Source: Chrysemys picta bellii (lineage: Eukaryota; Chordata; Testudines; Emydidae). Taken from it: a stretch of 64,000 nt of DNA. Below the pieces are notes generated by a model. The model ran no database searches, was not told where the DNA came from, and was given only the letters and a program-made list of their open reading frames with translations. Below are positions 55,106-64,000 of this stretch, in pieces. Where the stretch lies: the NCBI RefSeq assembly GCF_011386835.1, contig NC_088792.1, positions 65,021,287 through 65,085,286 on the forward strand, in the 5' to 3' direction. Position 1 is the first letter of the stretch, and every line of letters starts with the position of its first letter. The translations under genes and the position numbers were made by a program.

Positions 55106-56929
55106 ATTATGCTGGGACATTAGTTCAGTATTGACCAAGGGGTAGAGTATCACAATACTATTTCCTGCCCGACTCACTGGAGCAAGGTAACTACTAAAGC
55201 AATGCTAAAGAGACTGGCAGGTCAGATACAATAATGCTCCACACTAATACCTTATGAGAAAAGCCCCTATCCATACCCAACATCTCCTTAAACCTTACCA
55301 TAGACACCATCATGAGATCTTGGTGGCCTGAATCTCTCATAAACTATATTTGGCTGAGGAGCCCTTCCCATTCCCCCACCCCAGCATACAGTGAAAAAAT
55401 CCCAGTCAGGGAGCCCATTTGACCTCATCCAGAGTGGGAGGTAGGGATCTTTCTTGGCAGAGGCTGAATCCTGGGCCCTGGAGAGAAGAGGTCACTGGAG
55501 GACGCAGTGGGTGACCTTGCATGGAGGAGAGCAGGGGTTGTCTCTGTGCCAACACTTGTAAATGTACCTAAGCGGTTTCAGTTCTTCTAATCCAAATGTA
55601 TTGACTCCTGTGGGAGGGTGTTCAGAGAAGCATTCCCTGGGCTGCTAGGTCCAATGTCACTAGAGTTCTGTGACATGGTGTTAGCACTAACTGCAAATCT
55701 GAGGAAACAATTGCTACTGCTGAAAGATTTAAAGAGCCTGCTCTCCTCTGCTCTGAAGAAACTGTTTACAATTCAGGAGTTGCTGTGAAGATGACAAGCA
55801 CTACAGAAGAATGGATGTTGCATAAGGTGGCATTAGGACTGATCTTTCTCTCATTGACTTCAGTGGTGGAGGATAGGACTCTTTGAGAGCATCAAGTTAT
55901 GGCTTCTGTATCTAACCCAAACAGTCTTCTATTTGTCTGCAACAATGGGTAGTGAGAGGTGAGGCTATGGGCCGGTTGGTTCTCAACCTATTTACCATTG
56001 TGGGCCATATATGCAGCTCTCTGTGTGTTATGTAGGCCGTATCCACACAATATATATACTACCTGCTTTATTACAGTCACACACCGTTATTATGTGTAGT
56101 GTGCGATACAAAGAAGTGGAACCATTGGAATCAGAGTATCTTCAACCCAATTAGAGAACATTCTTTTTCATTTTCTTGGTCCTCTTTTTATATCCATGTG
56201 ATTACTCACACCAATAAGGGTTTGCAGGATTTGGTGCTTGGTCTTTCTCTTCCATACTATAGCAGAGGTACAAAGTACTGATCAGAGATCAGACAAGACT
56301 GAGTTTAATCCAGTTAATCACCCTAAAGGCTGATTGTAAAATCAGGGGGATGGAGGTTAGGGGCTGTCTTACATTGTTGTCTAGTGACCTTTTCTGGTCA
56401 AAGCAAGGAAGAGTATTGACAAGTTTCAGAGGCAGTACTAGCTAGTCTTTCTCCACTAGACGGAGGGTCAGCATAATGCTGAGACCTTGAAGAACAGTGG
56501 CATGGAGGGGGAGGAATGTCTTATGTGCCGGAAAGGGCCATGAAGATTCTGTCACTTCAGCCATAAGACAAAGGATACTGACCTCCTGAGGTAAATTGTT
56601 GTGGGTAACAGTGGATCAGATTACTCAGGGGTATGGAGGACATGTGACTAGCCAAGATTTGTTGACCTTCAGGGCAGAATGCAAAGCCCACCTTTTTAAA
56701 GCAACATTGGGCTGAGTGGATGGGAGCTCTGGGCTGGTGCTATGCTTTCTCAGACTGGCTGTTTTATGTCGGGTAGGATTTGTTGCTGGTTGAACTTTAT
56801 GGTTATGGACTGTGGGATGCACAGAGCTTGTGATAGGCATTGTGTAAAAAAAAACTTAAAATGAAAATAGATACATATAGTTAGATGGCTGTATGTATTT
56901 GTGATTTATCAAAAGTTGTTTCCCTTCTG
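55106..56929. other. Unique DNA
   Basis: No gene. CTCATTGACTTCAGTGG at 55851-55867 is the centre of a palindromic element without recognisable arms. Confidence 0.4.
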
Positions 56930-57022
56930 GTCTGGTTCTGTGCTTATTTACATCAGTGTAAATCAGAAATAACACTCACTGAGCTCAGTGGAGTTACTTC
57001 AGTAGAAACCAGAGTCAGGCCC
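56930..57022. repeat. Small palindromic (MITE-like) element
   Basis: GTCTGGTTCTGTGCTTATTT on the left; AGAAACCAGAGTCAGGCCC on the right, diverged inverse; centre TGAGCTCAGTGGAGTTAC. Confidence 0.55.
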
Positions 57023-57632
57023 TGCATGTCATTTCACAGCACCTGCTCTGTGTCCTGATCCATGAAGTCACAATTCTGGCCCTCATACTTCAGATTGTTT
57101 TCTAGGACAACAGATTCTGATGAAACAGCTGAAAACCAAAGACTTCTTTTTCATTGTGAGGAAGAAGAGCATGCACTCTAAAGAACAGATGGATCTCACC
57201 GCAAACTTACATATACGCCACTGCATTACAATCAGTGTCATTTCAAAAATACATTTCTTTGTTTTGAAAAAGAACCGGCAGCCTCAGAAAAGCGAAATAA
57301 CTGCAATTCTTAAAAGTTCCAGGCAGTGGAGCTACTACATTGCCTGTGATAATACAGTAAGACAAAACAATTCTTGCAGTACTTGAAAGGGATCTGAGGA
57401 AATGTCCCCCAGACATATCTTTGCCATGGTTGTCCATGATTCCCTTTTACTGAATAAGGGATTGGAAACCACTTCTGCAGCTTTCCACATAAGGTTTTGG
57501 GACAAAGAGTTAAATATCTGATGCTTTCTATCACTTCCCTCTGTGAATGTTATTTATCTTTTGTTGTATTAGTAAATCTATAAGCAGACTGTATGCATTA
57601 TGGAATGATGTACATAGTATTATGCACTCTTT
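57023..57632. other. Unique DNA
   Basis: No gene. The open frame 57120-57386 (+) carries no recognisable domain. Confidence 0.4.
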
Positions 57633-57722
57633 TAGGGCTACATCCCCGTTGCTATAGAACCCAGATCTTTCACTCAAGTCAATGGGAGCTTTGGGTGCAA
57701 AAGGAATGCAGGCTGGAGCCCT
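57633..57722. repeat. Small palindromic (MITE-like) element
   Basis: AGGGCTACATCCCCGTTGC and GAATGCAGGCTGGAGCCCTT are diverged arms; centre ACTCAAGTCAATGGGAGC. Confidence 0.5.
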
Positions 57723-59635
57723 TATTTGTTAAAAATGTTATATTAAAATAATACAAATATTAAAAACTAAACTGTTAAATAACTGACATAGTGATACCAA
57801 ATTTTGAACAGAATACACTGAAAAAATTATTTTAAGAGACGATCTTAAAGAAATAATATAGTAATAAAAATGGCAAGCTGCTCACAATCAATATGAACTC
57901 CCCAAATCTCTCTTTTTTTTTTTTAAAGCAGAGCTACTGGTATCTACTTGTAAATGTCCCCAGCACAGACAGTTATTAACTAGGGGATCTGTCAGCACGA
58001 AGGAGTTAATTGAAGAAATTCCCAGCAAATCAAGAGGACATTAAATCCTTAATCCTCCTTACTCTCACTATATAATACAAAGATCCTGTTTAACTGGGTC
58101 CCGTTGTTTACTAGGTGCTGCATTTTAAACACTTGTAAAGCAAACAAAGAAATAAAAGCTACTTTTTTTTTGGACCCACTAAGGGCTAGATTGTGACTAG
58201 CTCAGGGCAGATGAGCAAGGGTGTAGCAGGACGGAGCACTTCTCTCTCCCACTCAGTCTGTGGGTAGGAGATTGGCACAGTCATAGACCTTGTGCTGCCT
58301 TGAGCACTTCCGATGGCACTGGTCTTCTCAAAGAGGACCAGGAAGGTGGACTGGCTGCCCCTCCAGGTGTGGGGGAGCACACACAGCACACTTGAAAGGA
58401 TGTGGCAAAGTCACTCCAGTCCAAGTGTTTCTGTTGCTCCAGGGCATATTGGGCCAGCTTCTCAGCTGGTGTCAAACGGCACCATCCCATTGTTTCAATG
58501 GAACTATGCCAAGTTAGACCCACTGAGGATTCAGCCTGTTGTGCCTGCTTGAGGCAGCAAAGCTCCCCACCCCACCCCCACCCCAGACTGCTGTTTGGCT
58601 TCACAACTACAGTCCAGCCCTTCATATATTGATGAGAATTATCTGTGGAACTACCATATCCAGAGTCTGTGTGAGGCTGGCATAGAAATCCTGTTAGAAT
58701 GTTTCTCCCCATTGTCTACCTCATTCTAAGTAAAATCGCTGTCCAAGGGAACCATCTGTCTGACTAACACTCCTATGCAAATGGTTACAAAAGCACTCCC
58801 CTCCTGTCATTGTCCCGAGAGGCATGTCCCCTGCAGTAGTGCGGGGGTGGAGGCAGCTACCATATCATGGGATTTTCAGAGCACCAGCTGAGATATCACA
58901 TCAGAGTGGCAGCTCTCTGGAGGCAGCAGAGAGTCTGTTGTACCTGTTTACAATGTGTTTAGCTGTTATCAGGATTTATATAGTAATTCAGGGAATGGAG
59001 ACAGGATGGCTCTAGGGATTGGTTGTGGGATATGAGCCTTTCATCTCTAGGTCATCTAACAGCTGTTTAGTGGCCTACAGTGTGTGTGACATGAGTGATG
59101 GTCTGAGTCCAGTACCTCGAAGACAAGTGTCCACATCACAAAAACCGCCTTCGCAATTAGCACTAATTGGCACTCCCACTGGCAACCATCTCAGAGAAGC
59201 CAGAAACTGAATGACCAGATATGGGGTCTGCTGAGCAGTATATACTTATCTCTTAAGAAAACTGGGTATTTGTCTTGAAAATTTATCTCAGAGTTCTTGG
59301 TTTGTAAAGGGTCCTGGAGCTGAGGCCATGGTACTGAATTTCTTTGTTCCAATGCATTTCTTCAGTCTCAACATCCAGAAACACATACACTGGGTGGGTG
59401 AAAGACTGGATCATTTCCAAAGAGGTTAGAGGACAGATAATCTGGTCGTTTTCCACTAATGCATTTCAAATTGAACAGATACTAGTACCATGAGCAATAA
59501 AGAACCAGGCCACCTTTTTTTTTTGTAATGAAGTGATGTGTGTCGGGGTAGTGAATATGAGGTAAATTTTACACTGTTTTACAAAATAGCTTGCCTCAAA
59601 CATTTCACAACTTTTTTTTTATTATTATTAGAATA
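57723..59635. other. Unique DNA with one buried palindromic fragment
   Basis: 58453-58535 includes CTTCTCAGCTGGTGTCAA and TGTTTCAATGGAACTATGCC, a member of the 23152-23242 family. It lies inside the 143-codon minus-strand frame 58281-58712, which is therefore unlikely to be a gene. Confidence 0.45.
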
Positions 59636-60438
59636 ATAGAAATGTAGGGCTGGAAGGAAATTTAAGAGGTCATGAAGTCTAGCCCCCTGTGCTGAGGCAG
59701 GACCAACTAAACTTTACCATCCCTGGCAGGTGTTTGTTCAACCCGTTATTAAAAACCGCAACTGATGTGGATTCCACACCTTGTTTGGAAGCCTATTACA
59801 GAGTTTAACTACCCTTATAGCTAGAAAGCTTTCCTAATATCTGACCTAAATCTCCCTTGCTGAAGATTAAGGCAATTACTTCTTGTCCTACCTTCAGTGG
59901 ACAAGGAAGACAATTGATCCCCATCCTTTTTATAACAGCCCTTAATATATTTGAAGACTGTTAACAGTTTGCCCCCTCAGTCTTCTTTTCTCAAGACTAA
60001 ACATGCACATTTTTAGTCTTTCCACGTAGGTCATGTTTTCTAAACCTTTTATAATTTTTGTCACTGTCCTTTGCCCTCCCATCTTTCCTAAAGTGTGGCA
60101 CCCAGAGCTGCACACAGTACTCCAGCTGAGGTGTCACCAGTGCAGTGTGCAGTGGGACAATTACCTCCTGTGTCTTACATATGACACTCATTAATACACC
60201 CCAGAATGATATTAGCTTTTTTTGCAACTGCATCTCATTGTTGACTCCTATTCAATTTGTGACTCACTATAACCCTCAGATCCTTTTCAGCCATATTATC
60301 AACTGGCTAGTTGTTTTCCATTTTCTAGTTGTACATTTGATTTTTCCTTCCTTTGCGCTTATCTTTATTGAATTTCATCTTGTTGAATACAGACCAATTC
60401 TCCAATTTTTCAAGATTGTTTTGAATTCTAATCCTGTC
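59636..60438 (-). mobile_element. Older CR1 LINE, 3' part, minus strand, split by insertion
   Basis: Starts with the reversed CR1 end (ATAGAAATGTAGGGCTGG, AAGGAAATTTAAGAGGTCAT) and follows the copy at 33047 block by block (CCTTAGAGG/CCTTCAGTGG, CTCCAGCTGAGG, TTTTTTGCAACTGC, TTCTCCAATTTTTCAAGAT). It carries many small changes and stops, so it is clearly older. It resumes at 61957. Confidence 0.9.
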
Positions 60439-60446
60439 CTCCAGGG
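60439..60446 (+). repeat. Target-site duplication, left copy (8 bp)
   Basis: CTCCAGGG; the right copy at 61957-61964 is CTCCAGAG, 7 of 8 the same. The CR1 sequence itself reads CTCCA here, so the site lies inside the LINE. Confidence 0.75.
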
Positions 60447-60777
60447 AAGAGGTTCTCAAACTGTGGTCTGTGGACCACCAGTGGTCCACGAGCGCCATTC
60501 AGGTGGCCCGCGGATAGTTCCCTTTAAGGTGCGCGTGCAGACAGCTGCACATGAGAGAATGAAGGGCCACCCACCTAATTAATGGAGCCACGCAGGATCC
60601 TGGGGAAGACATACATGTAAGGTGAGGTGGTGGTCTTGGGGGGAATACGGGGTAGGTGGGAGGGGGCAGTGGAGTGAGAAGAGAGGGTGGAGGGAATTTG
60701 GGACATCCAGGGCTACGGTGGCCAGAGAAAGAGGTGACATTCCCCAGCTCCAGGGCTGAGGCTGCCTGGGAGAGACA

Positions 60778-61034
60778 GCCCTCCTTCCCAGCCTCAGCTC
60801 TGTGGCTGCTGTGGTGCAGGAGAGACTCCCCTCCTTCCCAGCCCCAGCTCTGTGGCTGCTGTGGTGCGGGAGAGACTCCCCTCCTTCCCAGCCCCAGCTC
60901 TGTGGCTGCTGTGGTGCGGGAGAGACTCCCCTCCTTCCCAGCCCCAGCTCTGTGGCTGCCGTGGTGGGGGAGAGAGGGAGAGACTCCCCTCCTTCCCAGC
61001 CCCAGGTTGGGGGCTACCACGGCAGGGAGAAAGG
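60778..61034 (+). repeat. Minisatellite, about 50-bp unit, five copies
   Basis: The unit starts CCCCTCCTTCCCAGCCCCAG and continues CTCTGTGGCTGCTGTGG; copies begin at about 60779, 60829, 60879, 60929 and 60986. The fourth copy has a GGGAGAGA insertion (57 bases) and the last is diverged. Because 50 is not a multiple of three, the array stays open in several frames and produces long false open frames on both strands. Confidence 0.9.
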
Positions 61035-61086
61035 GCACATCCATCGCATTAGAAAGGTAAGACTACTGATATTAAAATATGAGTTG

Positions 61087-61097
61087 TGTGCTTTTAT
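61087..61097 (+). repeat. Target-site duplication, left copy (11 bp)
   Basis: TGTGCTTTTAT, repeated exactly at 61775-61785. Confidence 0.85.
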
Positions 61098-61098
61098 C

Positions 61099-61470
61099 AT
61101 AGGATCTAATCACATTAGCCACGCCATCAGGGGCTCGTTCACCTGCACATCTACCAATGTGATATATGCCATCATGTGCCATCAATGCCCCTCTGCCATG
61201 TACATTGGCCAAACCAGACAGTCTCTACGCAAAAGAATAAATGGACACAAATCTGACATCGGGAATCATAACATTCAAAAACCAGTAGGAGAACACTTCA
61301 CCCTCTCTGGTCACTCAGTAACAGACTTAAAGGTGGCAATTTTACAACAGAAAAGCTTCAAAAACAGACTCCAATGAGAAACTGTTGAACTAGAATTAAT
61401 TTGCAAACTAGATACCATTAACTTGGGCTTGAATAGAGACTGGGAGTGGCTGGGTTATTACACAAATTGA
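61099..61470 (+). pseudogene. PLE GIY-YIG endonuclease C-terminus, one in-frame TGA
   Basis: The frame contains NVIYAIMCHQCPSAMYIGQT, with the paired Y residues of the GIY-YIG fold, then RQSLRKRINGHKSDI with the Arg helix and GEHFTLSGHSVTDLKV with the His motif. A TGA at 61375-61377 interrupts it, after which the frame reads ETVELELICKLDTINLG to TGA at 61468-61470. In PLEs this endonuclease cuts the target DNA. The N-terminal telomerase-like reverse transcriptase is missing, so the copy is dead. Confidence 0.9.
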
Positions 61471-61687
61471 ACTATTTCCCCATGTTAAGTATCCTCATAC
61501 CTTCTTGTCAACTGTCTGGAATGGGCCATCTTGATTATCACTACAAAAGTTTTTTTTCTCTTGCTGATAATAGCTCATCTTAATTAATTAGCCTCTTAGA
61601 GTTGGTATGGCAACTTCCACCTTTTCATGTTCTTTGTATGTGTGTATATATGATATATATATCTTCTTTCTATGTGTTCCATTCTAT

Positions 61688-61727
61688 GCATCTGATGAAG
61701 TGGGCTGTAGCCCACGAAAGCTTATGC
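61688..61727 (+). ncRNA. Hammerhead-ribozyme-like motif in PLE tail, core intact
   Basis: Stem I GCAT (61688-61691) with ATGC (61724-61727); core CTGATGA (61692-61698); an extra A at 61699; stem II GTGGGC (61700-61705) with GCCCAC (61710-61715) and TGTA loop; GAA (61716-61718); self-complementary AGCT (61719-61722) as a possible dimer stem III; T at 61723 as the cleavage-site base. All invariant bases are present. The extra A and the very short stem III argue for weak or dimer-dependent activity. Confidence 0.6.
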
Positions 61728-61774
61728 TCAAATAAATTTGTTAGTTTCTAAGGTGAACAAGTACTCCTGTTCTT

Positions 61775-61785
61775 TGTGCTTTTAT
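61775..61785 (+). repeat. Target-site duplication, right copy (11 bp)
   Basis: Identical to 61087-61097. Confidence 0.85.
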
Positions 61786-61956
61786 TTGTAGAACAAAAAA
61801 TGTTAATTATTAATTTTTATATATATAGCACTTTTATCCAAAGTGCTTTACAATAGTTACCTAATGATACAAACATTTGGAAAGATCATTAAGTGGTCCG
61901 CCGAGACCCTCAGCAATTTTCAAGTGGTCCGCGGAAAAAAAGTTTGAGAACCACTG

Positions 61957-62150
61957 CTCCAGAGTGCATGAAACCCTTCCTAGCTTGGTGTCATCTGCAA
62001 CTTAGATAATGGAGTGGAGAGTATGTTTATAAAAGTCATTAATGAAAATATTGAACACTACTGCACCCAAGACTGACCCTGGGGGACCCCACTAGATACA
62101 TTGCCCCATTTTGACAATGAACCATTGAAAAGTATTCTCTTGTATTTTTC
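61957..62150 (-). mobile_element. Older CR1 LINE, continuation after the hAT
   Basis: CTAGCTTGGTGTCATCTGCA, then GAAAATATTGAACACTACTG and ACTGACCCTGGGGGACCCC pick up the reverse transcriptase region at the base where 60438 left it, using the copy at 33047-36085 as guide. Confidence 0.85.
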
Positions 62151-62209
62151 CATGTGCTAATGAAAATAGCCATAGAGTCTTCTTTTTAACTGCAAACCTC
62201 ATGAATAGG

Positions 62210-62585
62210 TGAAATTTTTTATGTGAATCATTGTTTTGCTGGAAAATGTAGATTTGAGGCTACCACAACTATTTGCGAATTTGGGGTGATTTGGGCAGTT
62301 TCGGTTAAAAAAATATTTTTTTAAAATTTCAAAATGGTTAATTTCAGCATTTCTGAAATGAAAAGTTTCAATTTTTCGTTTTGGAAAGATGTTTCATTTT
62401 TCAATTTCCCTAAACTTTATTTAATTATTTTTAAAAGTAAAAAAGAAAAACAACTCAAAGTGGAAAAAAATGTTTCATAAGACCAAAAATTATTTTTTCT
62501 ACATTTTTGTTTTGCCAAGAAATGTGAATATTTTTTGTTTTAGTTCAATCCCCAAATGAACCAAAAAATTGGTTATTTGCCCAGC
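62210..62585. repeat. Unclassified AT-rich repeat
   Basis: TTTCGGTT, AAATTTCAAAATGG, TTTCAATTTTTCGTTTTGG and CAATCCCCAAATGAACC; similar wording to 43690-43858. Inverted GAAAATGT / ACATTTTT blocks suggest a decayed DNA transposon. Confidence 0.35.
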
Positions 62586-62678
62586 TCTGCTCATGCGTCT
62601 CTTAGTCCATTATACCTTAGCACACAGATTTTCTTGTGCATCTTTTTGTTTTCTATCAGATCCATCTGATATTCAATT

Positions 62679-62751
62679 GGGACCAGATCCAAAGTCCTTT
62701 GACAACAATGGGAGTCTTGCCATTGACTTCAATGAGCTTTGGAGCAGGCTC
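62679..62751. repeat. Small palindromic (MITE-like) element, complete
   Basis: GGGACCAGATCCAAAGTCC on the left and GAGCTTTGGAGCAGGCTC on the right, with ATGGGAGTC then TTGCCATTGACTTCAATG. Confidence 0.65.
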
Positions 62752-62904
62752 TTGTTAAAAAGAGATCTAATTAGGTCTCAAAACATTGAAATGTATTAGT
62801 CTGAATCAGTGACTGACCACCAATGGTCTTTATGTTCATACTACTGTACCATGTTATTTGTGTTATTCTGTCTACCTCCATAAAAGCATTATGTAAGTGT
62901 GGAG

Positions 62905-63182
62905 AGAGGCAGTGCAGTGCAGTAAATAGGATCAGGATTTGGGAGGCCTGTATTTTATTCCCAGCTCTGCCACAGACCTACTATGAGACCCTGCTCAAGT
63001 CGCTTCACTTCTCTATACCTCTGCTTCACCTCCCACACTTTGGCTGTCTTGTCTATATAGATGATGAGCACTTTTGTCCAGGGACTGTCTCTCACTACAT
63101 ATTTGCATAGTGCCTAGCACAACTGCATTCCAATCTCAGTTGGGCCTTTAGGAGGTCCTACTGTAATACAAATAATAATAAT
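62905..63182 (+). mobile_element. MIR/CORE-SINE, near full length, plus strand
   Basis: Head AGAGGCAGTGCAGTGCAGTA, then TTATTCCCAGCTCTGCCACA, TACTATGAGACCCTGCTCAA, TAGTGCCTAGCACAACTGC and AGGTCCTACTGTAATACAAA with a TAATAATAA tail. This is the most complete MIR of the window, with the reptile-type 3' end. Confidence 0.9.
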
Positions 63183-63941
63183 ATTGCTTTTAACATCAGT
63201 TCTGTTTTCTTTTAACTGCTTTCAAAGCACATGAAAATATATTTCAAATTAATCCTATAATTACCACTAATAATAACCTTAACACAATTTCATATGGTTG
63301 TGGTTATGGGATTTCCTTAATTCATGTCAGGTGAAAAATTACAGAATGCAAAAGGAGTTTTAGAGCCATTAAAATAGGATAGAAGAAATGTTACCAGATG
63401 AGAAATTATTCAAAACACATTCAAACCACGATTTCAATCCTCTCTCAGAGGCTCTTTGATATGACAAACTTTTTTGCTTCCTTTCCTGCCAAAAGTTGTG
63501 TATAACAATCTCTCTAGTTTCCAAGGAAATTATTGTTGCTTGAGGTCAACAATAGAGAAAACTGCACATAGTATGTGAGAGTACTTTAGAAAAGTGAAAT
63601 ACAGCTCAAGCTGCGGAGGTAAAAAAACAAACCAACAATTTGTTTGTGTAACTGCTGCTCAGCTACCACACTGCAACATTCCAACGAAGACAATAACCCC
63701 CTTTTGATCTTACTTCCAGGAGTGTTGTTTTATCTCCTTAATAAATAGCACTACCATGTCACTTGCAGGACTGCCGGTAGAAAATTGTGTTCCGGTGCAT
63801 CACATTGGTGGACACTAGGAAAAGGCTTAGGTGAGAGATCACCCACTTGTCCATCTATGCATTAGTTGCCATCCCTATAGATGGAGAATCTTGGATCTTT
63901 GGTTGAAGGGGAGCAAAGTGTTTCTAGTCAAATTAACTAAG
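63183..63941. other. Unique DNA
   Basis: No gene or classified repeat seen. Confidence 0.4.
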
Positions 63942-64000
63942 TGCCAGATACCTTTATTCAAACTAGTCCCATTGGCTACAGTGGGACTATTCACAGTGAA
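63942..64000. repeat. Small palindromic element cut by the window end
   Basis: ACTAGTCCCATTGGCTACAG followed by TGGGACTATTCACAGTG; the centre is an imperfect palindrome of the TAGTCCCATTG type. Confidence 0.5.

Larger units (their letters stand above)
61098..61774 (+). mobile_element. Penelope-like element, 5'-truncated (677 bp)
   Basis: Holds the C-terminal GIY-YIG endonuclease region, a TATA-rich stretch (61636-61662) and the tail with a hammerhead-like motif and GTTAGTTTCTAAGGTG. An exact 11-bp TSD shows that it inserted into the hAT. The reverse transcriptase is absent through 5' truncation. Confidence 0.9.
60447..61956. mobile_element. hAT element inside the CR1, itself split by a PLE
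   Basis: Left end AAGAGGTTCTCAAACTGTGG; right end AAGTTTGAGAACCACTG, inverted. Sub-terminal GGTCCACGAGCGCC and GTGGTCCGCGG motifs occur on both sides. An 8-bp TSD fits hAT. The interior includes a 50-bp-unit minisatellite (60778-61034) and no transposase. The PLE occupies 61098-61774. Confidence 0.85.

Noticed and set aside
58281..58712. 143-codon minus-strand frame
   Set aside because: It includes a palindromic-element fragment, has no recognisable domain and no splice context.
60778..61034. CRISPR-like array
   Set aside because: The direct repeats have no distinct unique spacers; it is a head-to-tail minisatellite in a vertebrate genome.
60499..61044. 181-codon minus-strand and 134- to 191-codon plus-strand open frames
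   Set aside because: Produced by the 50-bp minisatellite, whose unit is not a multiple of three. Only the final PLE part of the plus-strand frame (after about 61098) is real coding ancestry.
1..64000. Host protein-coding exons
   Set aside because: Every frame with recognisable protein similarity traces to a transposable element. Short conserved exons cannot be excluded without a protein or transcript search.

Overview
The window looks like non-coding, repeat-rich DNA from a reptile nuclear genome, most probably a turtle. The evidence is a young CR1 LINE with a nearly open ORF2, many CR1 3' tails ending in the ATTCTATGATTCT-type terminus, Penelope-like element (PLE) tails (AGGGGTAGCCGTGTTAGTCTG type), MIR/CORE-SINEs with the reptile 3' end, and many hAT and other TIR transposons. 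No host protein-coding exon, rRNA or confident tRNA gene could be supported. It is best read as a gene desert or a very large intron.

Layout. 1-8 kb: mostly unique AT-rich DNA with a MIR, a CR1 tail, an L3/CR1-like fragment and a GC-rich TIR element (6762-7195). 8.1-10.1 kb: a 2-kb GC-rich hAT-like composite flanked by an 8-bp target-site duplication (TSD), with about 340-bp inverted repeats inside. 10-17 kb: unique DNA with CR1 tails and a MIR. 17.0-18.6 kb: a broken CR1 endonuclease copy, then a TAA-flanked Harbinger-like element. 19.1-20.2 kb: an LTR-like sequence. 20.9-32 kb: MIRs, small palindromic elements, two PLE insertions with 12- and 13-bp TSDs, and a palindromic TIR element. 33.0-36.1 kb: a minus-strand CR1 whose ORF2 is broken by only two TGA codons. 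37.3-45 kb: two hAT-type miniature elements with perfect 8-bp TSDs, more PLE tails and an ancient SINE. 45-53 kb: mostly unique. 53.7-55.1 kb: a hAT transposon carrying a transposase C-terminal remnant and a nested MITE. 59.6-62.2 kb: a three-level nest, CR1 > hAT > PLE.

The genes do not form a pathway. The coding remains are transposon enzymes: CR1 endonuclease/reverse transcriptase, PLE GIY-YIG endonuclease and hAT transposase. The most interesting signal is a hammerhead-ribozyme-like fold in the PLE tails. Two diverged tail families in this window keep the catalytic core layout while stems I and II change by paired substitutions. PLEs are already known to carry hammerhead motifs, so the class is not new, but these copies, their odd extra A and their decay are worth a check. 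No previously undescribed multi-gene system was found.
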